Positions 22,401-33,475 are shown, counted from the stretch's first letter. The stretch is 64,000 bases of DNA from Oryzias latipes (GCF_002234675.1 NC_019880.2:21510289-21574288); one strand, 5' to 3'. Made by a program: numbers and translations. Notes: generated by a model from the letters alone, not told the origin.

Positions 22401-25400
22401 TAAAGTTAAACTTGATTTATTCTAGTTTTATTCATATTTATGTTCACAAAGTTACGTTTTAAAGGTTTAAAAGTGTGTATCAAATAAATGTGTATCTTGT
22501 TCGGCCCAAAACGTAAAGCGTGTTTTGAATTTAGTGTGACTGAGTTTGACCCCCCTGTAATACCAGTTTATAAAATTCATGCATTTTTGGAGTAACATAG
22601 CCAAACAAAAATAGGTACCACAGATAAATCTTCACTCTCTTTATCGAAATGCTTCCCAGGAAAAACTTAACCTGACTGAGAACTTGTAAAAGCACAGCTG
22701 CTTTGTTCATGTGAGAAAATAAGAATCATGCATGTTTTTTCAACCCAAGCCCCCCCCCCCCCCCCCCGCGCCGTGCAGTAATGTCTGTCATGTGAGGAGC
22801 TCCTCCAGCCTCCTAAGTGCATTAGAAAGCAGTCCTCATGTTGAGGCAGAGCTTAAAAAGCTTCAAGCTGTGCTCCTGCCTCCACGTCGATAACCCGTCC
22901 CACCTACAGGATCCTCAAACTGCATTACAGCTCTGCTGGTTGATGGGCTCTAATGGAAAAATAATAACCAGCGTCTGTCATCAGCATCAGGAGGGTTCTC
23001 ATCACTGTCCAGAAATGTTCTGGCGCAGCAGAAGATCTCACAGCCCCTGAACCTGGGTTAACATGTCTTCTTTTTAGTCTAAGTTTACAAACAACACATT
23101 TATTCTTTCATTTAAAGCGTTTCTTAATCACCAAAGCGTCACCTACCTGCAGCTGCTGCCTTCCTAACACCTGGACGCTGATGGAAATGTCCCTACTGGC
23201 CCTCAGCGTGAGAGTGACTGGGGCCAAACGTTCTGCTCAGCCTCAGATGAAAGGAGGCGGGACGCCTGAGGTTCCTTCGTACCTTTCCTGCTAAACTCAA
23301 TCTGTCCATTGAGACTGAAATAGAAAATAAATTCTCTGCACCTCATGACACATTTAATGGTCGTTGAACTCTGTCCTAAAATCCATTCTGGAGGTTTTTC
23401 TCCAAATTTCACATTTGAATTTAAACAACAAACTAAATTAAAACAACTTCTTGATTAAAAACAACATTAAAACTCCTTTTCAGACTTTATGGAGATTCTG
23501 CAAAACGGTTAAAAGAGGAAAAACTTTTGTTTTTACCAGCAGTGGTAACTTTACTATGGAAGAGTAGTTTTCTGTTGTTAAAGGGTCTATATCATGCAAA
23601 ATCAACTTTTTGACTTTTAAGTGTCTTTTATTGTTCATTCATCAATAAAAACAACCCCAAAGAGGTATTTTGATCCATTCACGCATTTCTGAGGATTCCT
23701 CTATAAACCTGCTCTCTGAGCACCAGCCCCTCCCAATCCACCAAAACTAGTGTGTTCTCACATTGTGACACAACAAAGGGAGGACCCGCCCCTTCCAGGT
23801 AGAGTCTCCACCCCCAGGCTAACAGACACGCCCATTTTCTCAGTAGAACTAGTGGTGATCAGCTATACCAGGGGCAACCTCTTTCCTCCCTGTGGTTTTG
23901 AAAAATAACTGATGTTCTAAGATTGTCGTGGTGCCTTTAACACAGTCGGGATGTGTTGATGAGCAGCATGAGCGCGTGGAGGGGGCGTGTCTGCCAGCTG
24001 CTTGTCCCTGGAGCGACTCCCCTGTGCTGACGACTACAGTCGGCAAGCAGCAAACAGGAAAGGGTCATAAAATGATTTAAAAAAATAAAACAAGAAACTA
24101 ACAGGCTGAGTATTAGGTTTAAAAAAAAATAAAATCTGAATGTAGACATTTTCTGAGTAAAGTTCTATGTGACTATGGACTCCCAATGTCCCAACAATGT
24201 TCCAACCCAGGAAGGACAAGGATGGCGAATTTGGAGAAAATGGAATTTCCTGAAGAAAACAGAACGTTTCATGGCGCCTGGGCAGATTTGTTGGATTTCA
24301 ACAATTTCATCATGATTCATATGTAATGAGGATTTAGCAAATAACAAAGTCTCAAATGTGGCGAGAGAAACGCAGACGCGCTGCTGAGCCTGGCCCTATA
24401 GAATGATGTAATGAAATGGGCGGGACCCACAAGGAGAGAAAGGCGGGGCCTCAGAGATTGAGTCATCTTAGTGACTGGTGGGAAAATGCAAAAAGCTGCA
24501 AAGACTGTTCTATTCCAGATTTAGCTGCTTTTCTGTGGAGCCTGATTCATTAAATCCATGCTGGGGGTCCTGGACGTTAGAAGTGTGTCTGTACGTCACA
24601 CGTGGAACATCCCTGCACTTTTACTGTGGTTCATTTTACTGGAGGCCTTCTCTAAAACTGTTGCATGCTGAATGCTTCATGCTTTCAAAGTGTTCAGGAC
24701 TTCTGCATCTGAACAAGCGGAGAGTCCTCTTTCACATAAATTTTTTCTTTTTTTTATTCATAGCTTTCAAGTATAAAGCTACTTTTTTTTTCTCCAAAGT
24801 GTAAAAACAAATGTTTGTAAGAAAAAAAACATAATTTTCTGTTCAACCTGCTTTGTCTTTTTTTTACCCCAACTTCAGCTAAAAACCTGGAATCTGTTAT
24901 CTGAATGAATTAAACTTTATTTATGTATTATTTTACGACTCCTTTAAGGTGCCACAGTAGAAGAAAGACAAAAAAAGGTTTAAAATTAGACCAATTAAGA
25001 ACAAAAATTAAAATTGCATAAGAAGCGATTAGTGATAAAAAGATAGTTGATCAAAAAGATCATTTCGGTTGAAGTTTGATTTCTTCAGTTTCTAATAAGT
25101 CCTTTTAGAAGATTTGTTCTTGAAATGTTACATATACTACATGATATTGTAATCTATAATGGAAAGCAGAGCAGGAAGTCAGCGTTATAAACCCAAAGGT
25201 GGAAGTTTGAATGTTCTGACATTTCAGGTTAATATTCATCGTCCACATAGAAAAAAAGCAAAGTAGGAATTTTCATCAAGAGCTGCAGGTTTGGTAGAAA
25301 TCACATTTTTTGGCGTTTGGGTTGTTGTTTTTCAGGTGAGTCACTGCCGTATGCCTTCCCTCTTATGCCCTCTGCGCCTGTGCCGCCTCGGCGTGGAGAA

Positions 25401-27490
25401 AAGCTTTTGGACGTCTGGGCCTTCATCTGTGTGGGCTGACGACCTTGTGTATGATCAGACGTGATGTTGTGTGGAGTGAAGCGTGCCTGGAAAGCTCCTC
25501 GCTCTGTTTTTGTGGTTCCTGTGAAGAACAGCTCCTCAAAGGCCCCCCCCCTCCCCTCTAAACCAATAGAAAGTCATCCAGCTCTTTGTTTCTGCCTATC
25601 GGATTCTGACGCTCACGCTCCTTTCACTTCTGTGCTGGAATTTAAGTTCTAACGAGATTTGAGAGAAAAGAAAACACAATTAGAGATTGTGGCTGGGCTG
25701 CAGGAGCATGAGACTGCAGGAGCTCATGCTTTCAATCATCTGCTGCAGCTTCATCACGCCTCTGGAATCCCCACTGAAAACACTCCTGAAATGAGAGGTT
25801 TGGGCTGAAGGAACTAAAGTTTAGCTTTAGTCCCGGTGACGGATGCGGATGAAGAGCGGAGCGCGCCTTGGGGTCAGTGGGTTTTGAACATGCAGACAGA
25901 TTCAGCTTTGATCCTCGCAGTCATGGAGGCAGCGTTGCACTTTGAGGGTTTAAATGCGGGAAGACTGACGTGAGAATGGGAGCTGTGGCTGTGTACCAGC
26001 CAAACCAGCAACGCTGCAGCTGTGACTGAGCCAACATGAGGGCCTGGAGACACCTGGGGGGGGGGGGGGGGGGGCTACAGCAGCAAAAGACAGACTCCTT
26101 CACTCCATCAGACAGACAGACAGACAGACAGACAGACGGCCTGGTTGTCCCTCAGAGACAGCAGCTCTTTTATGTAAGCGGCTAAAGTGAAGCAAAATCG
26201 ATGTCAGAGCAGGACGTCTGCAACTGATGTTTAGATAACTGCTTTTATGCTTCACTGTCCAAGAAAGCTACTGCCTCGTCTGCCTGTCTGTCTGTCTGTC
26301 TGTCTGACTGTCTGTCTGTCTGTCTGCCTGTCTGACTGATGGTATTTAAATAACTTCTTTTTGTTACATTTCATTTATTTCTACAGGAGTTGGACTGTTA
26401 GGGTCACTATGAACGGAGCTATTCAAATTTGAAAATTCTTTTGAATCTGATATTTCTAAATATGAGCGGCGTGTTTCCAATTTTCTTTTAGTTTGATTTT
26501 CTCTGCTGCATCCACAAACACAAGCATGATGCTGTTTTCTGTCCGCTGTGGTGACGCTGATCCCGCTGAAGTCAATGTTCAGACCCAAATGAAGGAAATC
26601 CTCCATGTGGCTGAGGCCCGGCCTGAACGTCAGAGCAGGTTCCTAAAGCGGTTCGTCTTCTACTTTAGCGTTTATTCTGCTCCTGCTGTCATGTCTTTGG
26701 TTTAGTATTTCACTCACTTCTCTTAAAGAAGTAGATGCTTTGAAATGAATGATTAGAATAGAATCAACTGTATGAGGTTTTTATATTTAATAATGGTAAC
26801 TGAAGCACCCGTTCAACCCTCTTGGTTATCTTCAGTTGACCTTGACTCCATCGCCTCACCGTTGACGAGTTCTCATTGCAGTTTCTATCTTTGACTTGTC
26901 AGAGAAATTCTCATCTGCATCAACAGGAAGCCGAGTTATTCAAGCCCAGGAGAGATTCAAACCACATCAGAGGGATTTTTGAACCTCTTTCAGGCTAAAT
27001 TTAGCCCACCTGCTATTTTTAGTTTTCTCAGACTTTCCCTCCTGTTTTCACACTGAGTGATAAAGTTCTTGAATCAGTGAATCTGGTTCTGGCTGCAGGT
27101 TTTGGACCACTGGAGGATGCTTCCACTATCGTCTGCTGCCGTCGCTCTGACTCTGGACACTGTGTTTACGTTTGAGCGCGCTCCTCCAACAGCCGCCTGA
27201 CGCACTGCCTGATGACATCTTCTCCCGCAGCCGCACCCAGCCCCCCCGGCCCCCCCGGCCTCAGCATCAGCACCAGCTGCCTCCCTGCAGAGGGCTTGTG
27301 TGTGGATGCAGGCACCGCCTCCCTGCATCCAGACACAAGCCTTCTGCACTACTGAACCCTGCTGCTGAGTCCAGAAAACTGCACACTCATAGTCGCAGAC
27401 GAGACAAACACTGGGTGGGGGGGGGGGGGGGGGTGTACCTGAGGACGCTGCATGCCAGTTGGGAAACGCCAGGTGGAAGCAGTCGCACAT
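4427..27490 (-). CDS. ahnak2: AHNAK2-like giant scaffold protein, six coding exons (join)
   Basis: Coding exons in transcript order: 27490-27439, 19798-19749, 19343-19239, 17466-17313, 16696-16536, 16453-4427. The total of 12,549 nt is exactly 4,183 codons (4,182 aa). The start MCDCFHLAFPNW resembles human AHNAK2 (MCDCFH). Exon 3 carries RPRPQGSSPV, also seen in human AHNAK2. Exons 4-5 form the PDZ domain with GGGKEGIF, and exon 6 opens with SWPKF...RSHSSSEA as in AHNAK2. The body is built of FKMP...PK repeats. AHNAK proteins are submembrane/cytoplasmic scaffolds linked to membrane repair, calcium channels and costameres; that role is family knowledge, not seen here. Human AHNAK2 is about 5,800 aa, so this one is shorter, mainly through fewer repeats. 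It lies on the same strand as the SERTAD gene and cdca4 upstream. Periaxin and AHNAK are alternatives, but the N-terminus and the cdca4 neighbour favour ahnak2. Confidence 0.9.
7500..12010 (-). repeat. ahnak2: Regular tandem repeat block within ahnak2 exon 6
   Basis: About a dozen units of roughly 390-420 bp encode the pattern GKFKMPSLGFSVPK...VDVSLTKPEVD...GSPSKFKMPTFKLPKFGLGS...LSVTIEAP. Two unit types alternate, giving an 840-bp higher-order period: the same text starts at 7561, 8401 and 9241. Stretches are nearly identical between units, pointing to recent unequal exchange or conversion. Confidence 0.85.
16536..16696 (-). CDS. ahnak2: ahnak2 exon 5: second half of PDZ domain
   Basis: Acceptor cctctgcag|GA precedes the frame DQILSATVYFDNVPYEDAIQ, followed by ILEHAQAYKVKLCLKRK. 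This matches the GDQLLS.TVFFENIKYEDALKILQ...PYKVQFKIRR segment of the human AHNAK2 PDZ domain. The exon is 161 nt: 2 nt completing the Gly codon begun in exon 4, plus 53 codons. It ends ATCCCT|gtaact in phase 0. The intron to exon 6 is only 82 nt (16535-16454). Confidence 0.88.
17313..17466 (-). CDS. ahnak2: ahnak2 exon 4: first half of PDZ domain, GC donor
   Basis: Acceptor ttttggcag|GAAGTTCAC opens the frame EVHSPEGGVIVRTPKDGCAE, then GLVYSGGGKEGIFIKEVVPE and SPASKSLKVKEG. GGGKEGIF is the carboxylate-binding loop typical of the periaxin/AHNAK2 PDZ domain. The exon is 154 nt and ends in phase 1 at AAAGAAG|gcaagt. That donor is GC rather than GT. The only nearby GT (at 17308-17307) would break the frame into exon 5. 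Confidence 0.86.
17760..18080 (+). mobile_element. 5'-truncated LINE 3' end with (TTATC)n tail
   Basis: Ends gggatcaataaagtattatc followed by ttatcttatc. The same 3' region occurs inverted at 44077-44310, where it is joined to reverse-transcriptase-like coding sequence. It lies in the ahnak2 intron between exons 3 and 4. Confidence 0.7.
18512..18716. mobile_element. 205-bp piggyBac-type MITE
   Basis: Flanked on both sides by TTAA (18508-18511 and 18717-18720). It starts CCCTTGTGCTA and ends TAGCACAAGGG, perfect 11-bp terminal inverted repeats. TTAA target duplication with CCC/GGG termini is the piggyBac hallmark. It has no coding capacity. Confidence 0.75.
19239..19343 (-). CDS. ahnak2: ahnak2 exon 3: N-terminal linker
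   Basis: 105 nt, 35 codons, phase 0 at both ends (ccatgcag|GTAAGTGAG ... GACGCAAAG|gtaaag). It encodes VSEESSQLVEEERPRPQGSS followed by PVEEFPEAAKHIDAK. The RPRPQGSSPV core also occurs in human AHNAK2 shortly before its PDZ domain. The exon itself starts with GTAAGT, so a donor-like word sits directly behind the acceptor. Confidence 0.82.
19749..19798 (-). CDS. ahnak2: ahnak2 exon 2: 50-nt microexon
   Basis: Acceptor gtgtgaacag|GA and donor GACTCA|gtgagt bound 50 nt. With the single G left from exon 1 it reads G-AGRRLQGPEAATYDDS and then joins V of exon 3. This aligns with human AHNAK2 SGRQLQ...ETEDDHS-V. Phase (1 in, 0 out) fits both neighbours exactly, which makes chance unlikely. The exon is too short for an ORF search to find alone. 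Confidence 0.8.
19930..20150 (+). mobile_element. LINE-like 3' end relic
   Basis: C-rich stretch (accccccc, tatcccccccta) followed by ccgtccagtccaaca and aaatgaataaagtttggcc, typical of fish non-LTR retrotransposon 3' ends. Family assignment is from memory of pattern only. Confidence 0.45.
21425..21695 (-). mobile_element. LINE reverse-transcriptase C-terminal fragment
   Basis: The minus strand encodes RRSQLRWLGHPVQMPPGRLP then GEGFRACPTGRR, the C-terminal part of a common fish non-LTR retrotransposon polyprotein (RWLGHVxRMP motif). The frame drifts after that, so it is a dead fragment. It lies within ahnak2 intron 1. Confidence 0.75.
22750..22767. repeat. Poly-C tract (18 bp)
   Basis: Eighteen consecutive C on plus, in ahnak2 intron 1, equal to poly-G in the transcript. 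Confidence 0.9.
23578..24480. mobile_element. MITE-like repeat, family B, copy 1 (right end decayed)
   Basis: Starts ttaaagggtctatatcatgc. It shares the stretch around cattgtgacacaacaaaggg in inverted order with 62697-63252, and the stretch near gagaaaggcggggcctc with its other half. The right terminal repeat is not seen. Confidence 0.6.
26056..26074. repeat. Poly-G tract (19 bp)
   Basis: Nineteen consecutive G in ahnak2 intron 1. Confidence 0.9.
26109..26138. repeat. (ACAG)n microsatellite
   Basis: Seven tandem CAGA/ACAG units. It is the reverse complement of the (CTGT)n tract 140 bp further right. Confidence 0.9.
26279..26337. repeat. (CTGT)n microsatellite, inverted relative to the preceding tract
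   Basis: About fourteen CTGT/CTGC/CTGA units. Complementary to 26109-26138. Confidence 0.9.
27417..27433. repeat. Poly-G tract beside the ahnak2 exon 1 donor
   Basis: Seventeen G on plus, starting five bases inside intron 1. In the pre-mRNA this is a C17 run directly after gtaca. Confidence 0.9.
27439..27490 (-). CDS. ahnak2: ahnak2 exon 1 coding part: start codon and MCDCFH motif
   Basis: ATG at 27490-27488 begins MCDCFHLAFPNWHAASS, ending TCCTCAG|gtacac with one nucleotide of the next codon. Human AHNAK2 starts MCDCFHMVLPTWPG, so this start is well supported. A run of 17 C (minus strand) begins five bases into the intron. The intron to exon 2 is 7.6 kb and holds several transposon relics. 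Confidence 0.85.
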
Positions 27491-27900
27491 GATGTCAGCC
27501 GAGGCAGCGACAGCAACTGAGGATGAAGTCCTGTGTCGGGCAGGCCGGAGGATGAAGCGGGGGGGGGAGGCTGTGGTTGTGGAGGGTCGGGCAGATGGTG
27601 CTGCTTCCCCCCCACACACACAATTCGTCCTGGAGCAGACTTGTCAGTCGCAGCGCCGGGAGGGATGAGTTGCAGAAAAAGGCAGAAGGAGAGCCGGCAG
27701 GTTTCTTCTCTGCTCCCAGAGCTGTCCAGCGAATGAAGGAAACTCCCCCGGCTGTGCCATAAACATGGACCTCCTGCACAGCACACTAACTTAGTTATGG
27801 GAGGAGCTGCCCCCCCTCCCTCCTCCTCCTCAACAAACACACTCTTCCCTCCATTAGGTTTCTCCTCCTCCTGGTCACCTGCTTCTCTACCAGCCAGCTG
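27491..27900 (-). promoter_or_regulatory. ahnak2: ahnak2 5' UTR/promoter region (GC-rich)
   Basis: The stretch upstream of the ATG is clearly more GC-rich than the flanks and contains several C-rich boxes on the transcribed strand, as expected of a first exon and promoter. I see no clear TATA box and cannot place the transcription start. Confidence 0.4.
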
Positions 27901-30900
27901 CGGTGCAGGACGCAGCAGCAGGAAGGAGGAGATGTCGCCTCCTCACCAGGAGACCTCACTCACTTTGTTGCTGTTTGAAATCAGTGTGGAGAGGAAACCG
28001 GGAACCTGAGCGTGTTTGTCGGCCCGGCGAGCTGCAGGCGGGCACATGACTTATTCAGAAGCTGTTTAAGGGTGGATCCACTGGCACAGAAAGTCGTTCC
28101 ACGCTACGCATGAGAGGACGTATCTCAAACTCTGATCCGGCACAAAATAGGACGGATTATTCTTTATTACGTTAAGAAAAAACCAATGCAGCTTCATTTT
28201 AAACTTTGTACAGAAAGCAATAGTCCAAACAGCAAAGCCTCCTGCGTCTGATGTCCTTTTGCTGTTTGAGCATCACACAAAACAGGAAAGTCTCTTATTC
28301 ATTAAACGCAGACAACCATCCCTGCTGGATGGTGGCTCCGCCCCTGCAGCCTAACTGGCTTATCGAAGTCTGGACATTAGTGACATCAGAAGAACTGAAC
28401 GTCGTCCCAGAAGAATCATGCAAAATCCAAACGAGGTCAAATCAAACTCAGAATGATCTAGAAATGCCAAAGATGCTTCGTCTCTGATTCAGTGTGACTC
28501 TGTTTTCTGTCAGACAAAAGAATGATGGAGACAGAACGAGAAGAACAAACTCCATCAATCCTTCGATTTTCCACTGACAGGTGATCCATGTGTGTCTGCA
28601 TCAAAGGGGTAAAGACAGATCTGAAACACTGAAAACAGATTTCTGGATCTTGGATCATCCGTGCATATAATTTGTCTCATTGAGTTATGTGGAACAAAAA
28701 TCCTCAGTGAGGATCAGTTCTCAGGGTTTGTTTGCTTTGAGCTGACAGACGGACCAGGTGAGTCCAGGAGCAGCTGAGATGATGTGCCTGCTTTCAATGA
28801 CGGTTCAGGACGTCGTCCTTGGATTGGACGTTCACCCACATGTTGCTTTACAGGATCCTTTAGTGTTTGGATGTCTCTGAAAACCTATTGTTAACTGTTG
28901 GAGCTGAGAGTGAGGCTATCGGTGTAGCAGCATTCTGACCATTGCAGGAACAATGCGGTGCCGCATCAGGTGCATCAGCCAAGCATGTTTGCCTCCACAG
29001 CAGACAGAAAAATAACCATGACTGAGGTTTTCAGATACAATGTTAAACTACGGTGGAAACCGGGCAACCAAGCAATCATCCTCTTTATCCTCCAGAGACG
29101 CCGTCGCTGCGTCTTTCTGCTTTGGATTCTGCAGCCAAAGTGACTCAGCGTGTTGGTTTGGCTGAAGTTCAGAAACTCCTCTGAACCTAAATCAATTCCT
29201 GGCAGGAGAAGAGAAGAAACGACACCGAGCTGATCTGCTGCTTTCCACTTGATCCTCCTATGAGCAAAACAGGAAGTACATGATCCCACGTTAAGGTTCT
29301 TTAAAGAAAACTCAATCATAGGACAGACAAGTCTGGTGGGATGAGGGTTTTTGCTGACAGGCGATGGCCTTTTTTCTTCTGTTAAATAAGAGCAAAGAAC
29401 GAAAAAACTTTTTAGGTTTTGTTTTCCATAGGCCACAAACTGTAATATCTTTTGAATTGAAATGGTGTTTTTCACATGTCCTTGAGGCATTTATCTGACG
29501 ATGGAGGACATATAAAAAGAAACTGCATGCATAAAACTGCATTTCTGAGTATTTCTTTGTTCAAATCGTTGTGAATTAGGAGCAAATGAAAAGCTGTTGT
29601 TTAAGAAATATCTGTGACGTAGTAAATACGCTGGGCGGACAACAAGCTCTATGCTCCGCCCCTTATGATCATCCACTGTCAGACCAACAGATCCATGAAC
29701 GTCTTAGTTTTCCTGGTCTGAGCTGGAGTCTGGATCAGAACTAGACGGATGGATAGCTACGACATTGCTGCCATTTCTGTTGTACCGTTAATGTTAGCTT
29801 GGTGCTGTGAGGGGCTGTAAGCTAGCAGGAGAGAGTGGACATAGACCCATCAGTAATAAGTGATGGGATGGTGAGAGAGTTACTCCATGCCAATATTTCC
29901 GCCCAAAACTCATGTCTCCTGAACTCCTGTTGCTCTGCAGAAACCGTGTCCTTGCAATGAGAGGGTCTTTTTATTTCAAATTTAGGCTAAAAATGGCATA
30001 ATTGTAATCAAATGACCACTGGAAACGCTTTCAAAATAGACGGTCAGTATTTTTGCTCTGAATGTTGATTGTTCCTTCTCGTCTTCAGAAAATCTAAACG
30101 CAAGAAAAAGAAGTTAATGTGTGAGTAAAGCGTCTTAATGCTGAAACAGACTTAGAGGTGCAGACGTGTCCCCTCAGGCTTGTTCCCTCAGACGTGTCCC
30201 CAGAAAAACTTCTGAACACGAGAAGCTAAGACAACCATCCAGACCGTCTCTGATCATGGTTGACATGTAGAAACGCTTTCCTTTGTATTACGTCATCATT
30301 TTTGCTGCTCTTGTTGGTGGTGTGGAGTGATAATGATGATAATGACAAATTTTTTGTGTGGTCTTAAAGTGTGAATGCTTTAACAGAAGCAGATTCATTT
30401 GGGAAGGTAAAAGTGGTGGGGTTTAAGAAAAGCAGGCTTCCTTCGTCGTCTGAAGTGTTCTCTGATGTCCTGACGGGAGAACCTCGCCGTGTCCTGCTTG
30501 TCTCCTGCTTTGGCTGCAGTGGCTCACATGAAACCCGTCGCTTCTGGAGACGTTTCAGTTCATCTCAGGTCAGAACTGCATCCACATGAGCCTTTGGTTC
30601 CACGCAACTCAGTGTGAAAAAACAGAACCGATGACCCCTTAGCCTGGCCGGCGTCACATGGTGTTTTGGCTTCACGATGCAAATCCTCACACACAAAGCA
30701 CACATGCAGACACATTCTGGGCATCTCACAGATTTTACAGCAAATTCTTGCCTTTTTCTGCCTGTTTCTGTGGGGCCGTGGACGGACAGGCCTGAAGGAT
30801 TCATGTGACTCGCTGAAGTCTCGCTGATTTACAAATCGGATCCTGTAAGGCTTCGTGTTCAGCAGGCGGGTTGGGGGAAGGCCGGGAGCCAAGCAGGCCG

Positions 30901-31341
30901 CACACATCTGCATTTCAAAGCAGAAGTTCCAACTCAGTTCTTCACTGATCAGAAATTGTAACTTAAGTTTGGAAAGCAACGCCTGTGGTCACATGACAAA
31001 GGATGAATGTTGAATGTTTATGCAACAGATCCAAAGGTCCTGAGCAAGAAGGGGAAAAGTGAGCTGTCAGTTGAACAAAAAGGTCATCAGCGGGAGACGA
31101 AGCCTTCCTGAAAATCAGAAAAAACAGGTTCCGATAAATTAACACTGTGCAAAAAGTGGTTACAACTTCAAAAGAACTCTTTTATCTGATGGATTCCAAA
31201 AGTATTTTTAAATGAATATTCTTTGATTTATTTCACCTTTTCTGAACTGTGACAAAGATCCCAAACATCTGACTTAAATAATCTCATCAGAAAGACAATG
31301 GCTAAGAACCAATTCCCTCCTGAACTAAAAAAAACAGTATA
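27901..31341. other. No gene recognised upstream of ahnak2
   Basis: Only short, unrelated open frames on both strands. No splice-consistent coding segment or transposon terminus that I can support. It may hold upstream control elements of ahnak2, but none is identifiable by eye. Confidence 0.5.
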
Positions 31342-32939
31342 CAGCGGGGAAAATAAGTATTGAACACGTCAACATTCCTCTCAAAAAACAAATTTCTAAT
31401 CGAGCTATTGACACGAAATTTTCACCAGATGTCGGCATCAACCCAAGTAATGCACACATAGAAAGAAATCCAAACATTTATGTCCATAAATGAAGTTATG
31501 TGTAATAAAGTGAAATGGCACAGGGAATAAGTATTGAACACATGAAGAAAAGGAGGGGTAAAAAGGTCTGGCAAGCCAAGAAAGCAGCTGGAGTTTGTCA
31601 GTATTCAGAAGGTTAACCTGCCCCCTATTAGTGCAAAGTAATATCAGCTGGTTTAGTCCTGATTGATGCCTTTTAAAAAGGTTTCTCACCAGCAAGGTGT
31701 TAGACAAGATGCATTGCATGATGGGTAAAAGCAAAGAGCTGTCCAAAGACCTACGCAACCTTATTGTTGCAAAACACACTGAAGGCATTGGTTACAGGCG
31801 CATTCCTAAACTCCTGAAAGTTCCAGTGAGTACCATTGGGGCCATCATCCGGAAGTGGAAAGAACACGGCATTACAATAAACCTGCCACGGCCAGGTGCT
31901 CCTCGTAAGATTTCAGACAGAGGAGTCAGAACAATCATCAGAAGGGTTCTCCAACAGCCCAGGACCACTCGTGGAGAGCTTCAGAAAGAGCTGGAATCAG
32001 CAGGTACCGTTGTTTCAAAGAAAACAATAAGTAATGCACTCAACCGCCATGGCCTCCATGCACGCACACCACGCAAGACTCCATTTTTGAAGAAGAAGCA
32101 TGTTGAAGCTCGTTTGGAGTTTGTGACACAACATTTGGATAAACCCATGACATTCTGGGAGAAGATACTCTGGTCAGATGAGACCAAAATTGAACTCTTT
32201 GGATGTCATAAGACACAACATGTTTGGAGGAAAAATGGCACCGCACATCACCCCCAAAACACCACACCAACAGTCAAGTTTGGAGGTGGGAGCATCATGG
32301 CGTGGGGCTGTTTTGCAGCATGTGGTACTGGAAGACTTCATATCATTGAAGGAATAATGACTGGAGAAAAGTATCGAGACATTCTTGATCAGAATCTGCT
32401 GTCATCTGCCAGGCTGCTGAAGATGAAGAGGGTGGATCTTTCAGCAAGACAACGATCCCAAGCACACAGCCAAGGTAACAAGAAAAAGAAAATAAAGCTG
32501 CTAGAATGGCCCAGTCAATCACCAGACTTGAATCCAATTGAAAATCTTTGGAAAGACCTGAAGATCCGGGTTCACAGAAGAGACCCCCGGAACCTTGAAG
32601 ATTTGAAGGCAGTTTGTGTGGATGAATGGGCCAAAATCACACCTGAGCAACGTATTCGACTGGTTTCTCCATACAGGAGGCGTCTTGAGGCTGTAATCAC
32701 CAACAAGTGTTTTTGCACTAAGTATTAAATAAATTTCAGTAAGCGTGTTCAATACTTATTCCCTGTGCCATTTCACTTTATTACACATAACTTCATTTAT
32801 GGACATAAATGTTTGGATTTCTATGTGTGCATTACTTGGGTTGATGCCGACATCTGGTGAAAATTTCATGTCAGTAGCTCGATTAGAAATGTGTTTTTGA
32901 GAGAAATGTTGACGTGTTCAATACTTATTTTCCCCGCTG
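31342..32939 (+). mobile_element. Tc1/mariner-like DNA transposon, 1,598 bp, both ends intact
   Basis: Terminal inverted repeats of about 200 bp (31342-31541 and 32742-32939) start cagcggggaaaataagtatt. The element is flanked by TA on each side (31340-31341 and 32940-32941). The word aataagtattgaacac occurs twice in each terminal repeat, at the outer end and at the inner end, which is the IR/DR layout of Sleeping Beauty-like elements. It encloses one transposase-like frame. The terminal repeats are nearly identical, so the insertion is fairly young. It lies in intergenic DNA 4 kb upstream of ahnak2. Confidence 0.93.
31721..32728 (+). pseudogene. Tc1-like transposase, open but catalytically broken
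   Basis: The frame opens at 31697, but MGKSKELSKDLR at 31721 is the family-typical start (335 aa; Tc1 transposases are about 340 aa). N-terminal paired-type helix-turn-helix regions precede the GRPR-like PRPGAPRK hook. The DDE core shows the first acidic residue in LWSDETKIELFG and the last in SPDLNPIENLW. Between them, from about 32430 to 32480, the sequence is read out of frame (VDLSARQRSQAHSQGN). The DNA there still contains the family's DND segment in another frame. Two small indels therefore cancel in length but remove the second catalytic Asp. The product should be inactive. Confidence 0.88.
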
Positions 32940-33089
32940 TAGAAACTATCTAGTGCCCTGGATTTTAAAAGTCATTTGGACACCATGCTCATTACAGTTT
33001 TTGTAAACGGCAAACATGACATCACTGATTTCATGAAGTAAAATCCTAAAAATCCAAACATTTGATGGAGAATATTAATGAATTCACTG

Positions 33090-33475
33090 TGTTCTGAAGA
33101 TAAAAATGTGGATGTTCAATTAAAAAAAATAAGTCCAAGTTGCCTCAAGCAAGTGCTGTGGTCAGATGAGACCAACATGGAGCTCTTTGGCATCAACTCA
33201 ACCCATGTTTGGAAGAGAAATGCTGCCGATGATCCCATGAACACGGTCCATACTGTCAAGCATGGAGGTGGAAGTGTTGTGCTTTTTAGGTGAATTTCTG
33301 CAGTGGGCTACTTCACCGTGTAGGTAGCCTCCACCAGGAGTCACAAAATGGGTGGTGGATGGGTCTTCCAACAGGATCCAACCATGGAACGGCTGGAGTA
33401 GAAGTCAATCACGGTCATGGAGTGGTCCACCGAGTCAGCAGGAGATCAAATACTTATATCCTTCACTGTATGCTG
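33090..33475 (+). mobile_element. Degenerate Tc1-like fragment
   Basis: Encodes QVLWSDETNMELFGINSTHV then KHGGGSVV, part of a Tc1 catalytic core of a different family from the neighbour. It ends aaatacttatatccttcact, like the 3' terminal repeat of such elements. Frameshifted and 5'-truncated. Confidence 0.75.

Noticed and set aside
27074..27619. 181-codon minus-strand open frame as a separate gene
   Set aside because: Only the MCDCFHLAFPNWHAASS part up to the donor at 27438 is supported, as ahnak2 exon 1. The rest is 5' UTR and intron read-through.
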